Part shown: positions 13,684 through 15,690 of the stretch, piece after piece | How positions within the stretch are numbered: position 1 is the stretch's first letter | How the letters are laid out: every line of letters begins with the position of its first letter | DNA from: Clostridia bacterium | Lineage (GTDB): Bacteria > Bacillota_A > Clostridia > Oscillospirales > CAG-272 | Length of the DNA: 15,690 bases | Assembly (NCBI GenBank): GCA_017652965.1 | Contig: JAGBZZ010000345.1 | Location: 1-15,690 of the forward strand | Direction: 5' to 3' | Made by a program: the position numbers and the translations under genes | The notes under the pieces: model-generated | The model's input: only the letters and a program-made list of their open reading frames with translations | Told to the model about the DNA's origin: nothing | Databases searched by the model: none

Positions 13684-14850
13684 TCAAAGAGCGGCCAGGG
13701 TCTCCATGACGTAAGCGCCGAAGGCTTCGCAGGTCGCACCGCCCGGGCGGCCGGTGATGACAAGCTTCTTTTCCTCCAGTGTGCAGATATCCAGCGCACG
13801 GGCGAGGCGATCGGCACGGTCCTGCAGGCCGATGTGGGAAAGCAGCATCACCACGGCGCGCAGCATGGAGGAGGGGTCGGCATAGGCGCCGCGCCCCTCG
13901 GTGATCATACGGGGGGCAGAGCCGTGGATGGCCTCAAACATCGCATATTTCTTACCGATGTTGGCGCATCCCGCCGTGCCGACACCGCCCTGCATTTCGG
14001 CGGCCTCATCCGAGATGATATCACCGTAAAGGTTCGGCAGAAGCAGAACCCCGAAATCGCGGCGGCGCTTTTTATCCACCAGCTTGGCCGTCATGATATC
14101 GGCGTACCATTCATCGGTCAGAATATCCGGGTACTCGGCGGCCACGCGGCGGCAATCCTCGATGAAGTTACCGTCGGTGGTCTTGATGACGTTGGCCTTG
14201 GTGACGATCGAAACGCGGCGATAGCCGTTCTTGGCGGCATAGTCATAGGCAATACGGGCAATACGGTCGGAGCCCTGCTTGGTGGTAACGGTAAAGTCGA
14301 CGGCGAGGTCGTCGGTCACGTTGATGCCGGCATTACCGACGGCATACGCACCCTCGGTATTTTCACGGAAGATGACCCAGTCGATCCCCTCCTCGGGCAC
14401 GCGGACAGGGCGGATGTTGGCAAACAGGTCAAGCGCCTTACGCATGGCTACGTTCGCGCTTTCGATGTTAGGCATGCCGCTTCCCTTCTGCGGGGTGGTC
14501 GTCGGCCCTTTGAGGATGATGTGACAGGACTTCAGCTCTGCCATCACGTCATCGGGGATCCCCTTCTTGTGGGCGATGCGGTTCTCAAGCGTCAGCCCCT
14601 CGATGGTAACGAACTCCACCTTCCCCGCCTTGACCATATCGTCAAGGATAAAGCGAAGCACGCGCTCGGCCTCCGAGGAGATGATCGGGCCGATGCCGTC
14701 ACCCCCGCAGATGCCGATGCGGATGCAGGGCAGGCTGGCATAATCGGTGAAATCGCCCTGGGCCTTCATATCCTCCACACGGGCAAGCTGAGCGGCAAGA
14801 AGCGCACGGAATTTTTCTGCGGCCGCTTCGATCTTATCGGTATACATCAT
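13684..14850 (-). CDS. Isocitrate/isopropylmalate-family dehydrogenase, probably isocitrate dehydrogenase
   Basis: A 388-residue decarboxylating beta-hydroxyacid dehydrogenase that would turn isocitrate into 2-oxoglutarate. Seen: GGDGIGP near 50, ESANVAMRKALDLFANIRPV with the substrate serine near 131, FRENTEGAY, the lysine segment TKANVIKTTDG, metal-binding NLYGDIISDEAAE (D277, D281) and HGSAPRM near 309. In NAD-type relatives the residue after HGSAP is usually Asp and in E. coli IDH a Lys; here it is Arg, so cofactor choice is open. About 40 residues precede the first core motif, more than in typical family members. ATG 14850 starts one base after the aconitase stop, and GAAAGTGAG precedes it; a GTG at 14862 is less likely. 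The aconitase partner argues for isocitrate over isopropylmalate or tartrate. Confidence 0.85.
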   Translation of the reverse strand: MMYTDKIEAAAEKFRALLAAQLARVEDMKAQGDFTDYASLPCIRIGICGGDGIGPIISSEAERVLRFILDDMVKAGKVEFVTIEGLTLENRIAHKKGIPDDVMAELKSCHIILKGPTTTPQKGSGMPNIESANVAMRKALDLFANIRPVRVPEEGIDWVIFRENTEGAYAVGNAGINVTDDLAVDFTVTTKQGSDRIARIAYDYAAKNGYRRVSIVTKANVIKTTDGNFIEDCRRVAAEYPDILTDEWYADIMTAKLVDKKRRRDFGVLLLPNLYGDIISDEAAEMQGGVGTAGCANIGKKYAMFEAIHGSAPRMITEGRGAYADPSSMLRAVVMLLSHIGLQDRADRLARALDICTLEEKKLVITGRPGGATCEAFGAYVMETLAAL

Positions 14851-14851
14851 C

Positions 14852-15690
14852 TTATTTCTCACTTTCTTTGGTGTAGTTCAGAAGGCCGCCCGCCAGAAGC
14901 ACGGCGCGCTGGCGCTCGGTAAAGTCGGCAATCAGGGTGATGGGGTGACCGTCCACCGTTGCGGGGATCTCTTTTTTGCCGCGCAGTGCCTCGGCAAAGG
15001 CAGGAATGACAAGCTTACTTTGCTCTTTGACAAGGTCGTAATCGGCAGGATCGGCAAAGGTCAAGGGCACGATACCGGCATTGATGAGATTCGCACTGTG
15101 GATGCGGGCAAAGGATTTGGCGATCACGGCGCGGATGCCGAGATAGAGGGGCACAAGCGCCGCATGCTCACGCGACGAGCCCTGGCCGTAGTTCGAGCCG
15201 CCGACAATGACGCCCGAGCCCGCCGCCTTGGCACGGTCGGCAAAGCCCTCGTCCGACACGCGGAAGCAGAACTGCGAAAGGTACGGAATATTCGAGCGGT
15301 AGGGCAGGATCTTGGTGCCGGCCGGCATGATATGGTCGGTGGTGATGTTGTCGCCCACCTTCAAAAGCACGTTCTCGCGGAGGTTCTCGGCGGGGCGGAC
15401 GCCCTTCGGCACCGGCTTGATGTTCGGGCCGCGGACGACCTCGGTGCATTCCCCTTCCCCGTCGGGCAGGAGGATCATGCTGTCGTCCACCAGGAAGCGC
15501 TCGGGCAGGACGATGGGGTCGATAGCGCCAAGGGCCGAGGGATCGGTGATCTCACCGAAGACGGCGGCGGCCACGGCGGTTTCGGGCGAGACGAGGTAGA
15601 CCTCGGCATCCTTGGTGCCGCTTCGACCCGTAAAGTTACGGTTGAAGGTACGCAGGGAGACACCCGCGCTCTTGGGCGACTGACCCATAC
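14852..15690 (-). CDS. Aconitate hydratase, C-terminal part (N-terminus beyond the right edge)
   Basis: The last 279 residues of an aconitase-family hydro-lyase, which isomerises citrate to isocitrate through a [4Fe-4S] cluster. The visible part opens with MGQSPKSAGVSLRTFNRNF, then GRSGT, the segment that follows the cluster-ligand Cys of a CIGMGQ motif; that Cys is just off the window. The swivel domain follows with GDNITTDHIMPAG and SNYGQGSSREHAALVP, the Ser-Arg substrate loop, and ends with ANLINAGIVPLTF and a short tail. The stop is one base before the dehydrogenase start, so the two are translated as one operon. 3-Isopropylmalate dehydratase is unlikely because its small subunit is normally separate, while here the swivel is fused. 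The promoter is outside the window. Confidence 0.92.
   Translation of the reverse strand, partial: MGQSPKSAGVSLRTFNRNFTGRSGTKDAEVYLVSPETAVAAAVFGEITDPSALGAIDPIVLPERFLVDDSMILLPDGEGECTEVVRGPNIKPVPKGVRPAENLRENVLLKVGDNITTDHIMPAGTKILPYRSNIPYLSQFCFRVSDEGFADRAKAAGSGVIVGGSNYGQGSSREHAALVPLYLGIRAVIAKSFARIHSANLINAGIVPLTFADPADYDLVKEQSKLVIPAFAEALRGKKEIPATVDGHPITLIADFTERQRAVLLAGGLLNYTKESEK

Noticed and set aside
11594..13714. A 706-codon open frame antisense to the glycyl radical enzyme, and the 466-codon one at 13522-14922
   Set aside because: Both cross an operon promoter and terminator and lack domains; the minus strand is clearly the coding one.
1..15690. Search for a defence system, prophage, transposon or CRISPR array
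   Set aside because: No repeats with spacers, transposase, integrase, nuclease or toxin-antitoxin features were seen; all genes are metabolic or regulatory.

Overview
The window reads as a chromosomal segment of an anaerobic Firmicute of class Clostridia, probably a gut commensal. The reasons are a T-box leader, strong AGGAGG-type ribosome binding sites, extended -10 promoters, an oxygen-sensitive glycyl radical enzyme, and an aconitase/isocitrate dehydrogenase pair of clostridial type. Base composition is fairly GC-rich in genes and AT-rich between them. I see no mobile element, CRISPR array, tRNA or rRNA gene. Among the ten genes whose stop lies in the window, seven end in TGA, three in TAA and none in TAG.

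Left edge (1-728): the 5' part of an XRE-type HTH (probably XRE-cupin) regulator gene on the minus strand. It is preceded by a complete T-box riboswitch with its own terminator and a near-consensus promoter, so this regulator operon appears to sense an uncharged tRNA (isoleucine is my best but uncertain reading).

Carbohydrate island (729-9736): five genes, each apparently transcribed from its own promoter. They are a right-handed beta-helix hydrolase-like protein (-), a Gfo/Idh/MocA oxidoreductase (+), a clan GH-D alpha-galactosidase-like glycosidase (+), a TIM-barrel hydrolase of a family I cannot name (-), and a second Gfo/Idh/MocA protein whose EKP lysine is replaced (+). None has a visible signal peptide, so they look like cytoplasmic enzymes acting on imported oligosaccharides. 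Strong hairpin terminators, two of them bidirectional and similar in sequence, separate the units.

Glycyl radical operon (9788-13444, minus): a B12-independent diol dehydratase-like glycyl radical enzyme, a compact activating enzyme lacking the usual ferredoxin insert, and a small thioredoxin-like [2Fe-2S] protein that could be an electron carrier. The enzyme gene carries an in-frame TAG at codon 91 while everything downstream is intact. This is a nonsense mutation, a base error or, less likely, a recoded codon.

Right edge (13684-15690, minus): isocitrate/isopropylmalate-type dehydrogenase preceded by the C-terminal part of aconitase, i.e. the oxidative citrate-to-2-oxoglutarate branch, closed by a long perfect terminator.

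Taken together, plant- or host-glycan sugars could be trimmed and oxidised by the central island, and deoxysugar-derived diols could be dehydrated by the glycyl radical operon. That link is inference only: no transporter, kinase, aldolase or aldehyde dehydrogenase is present here.
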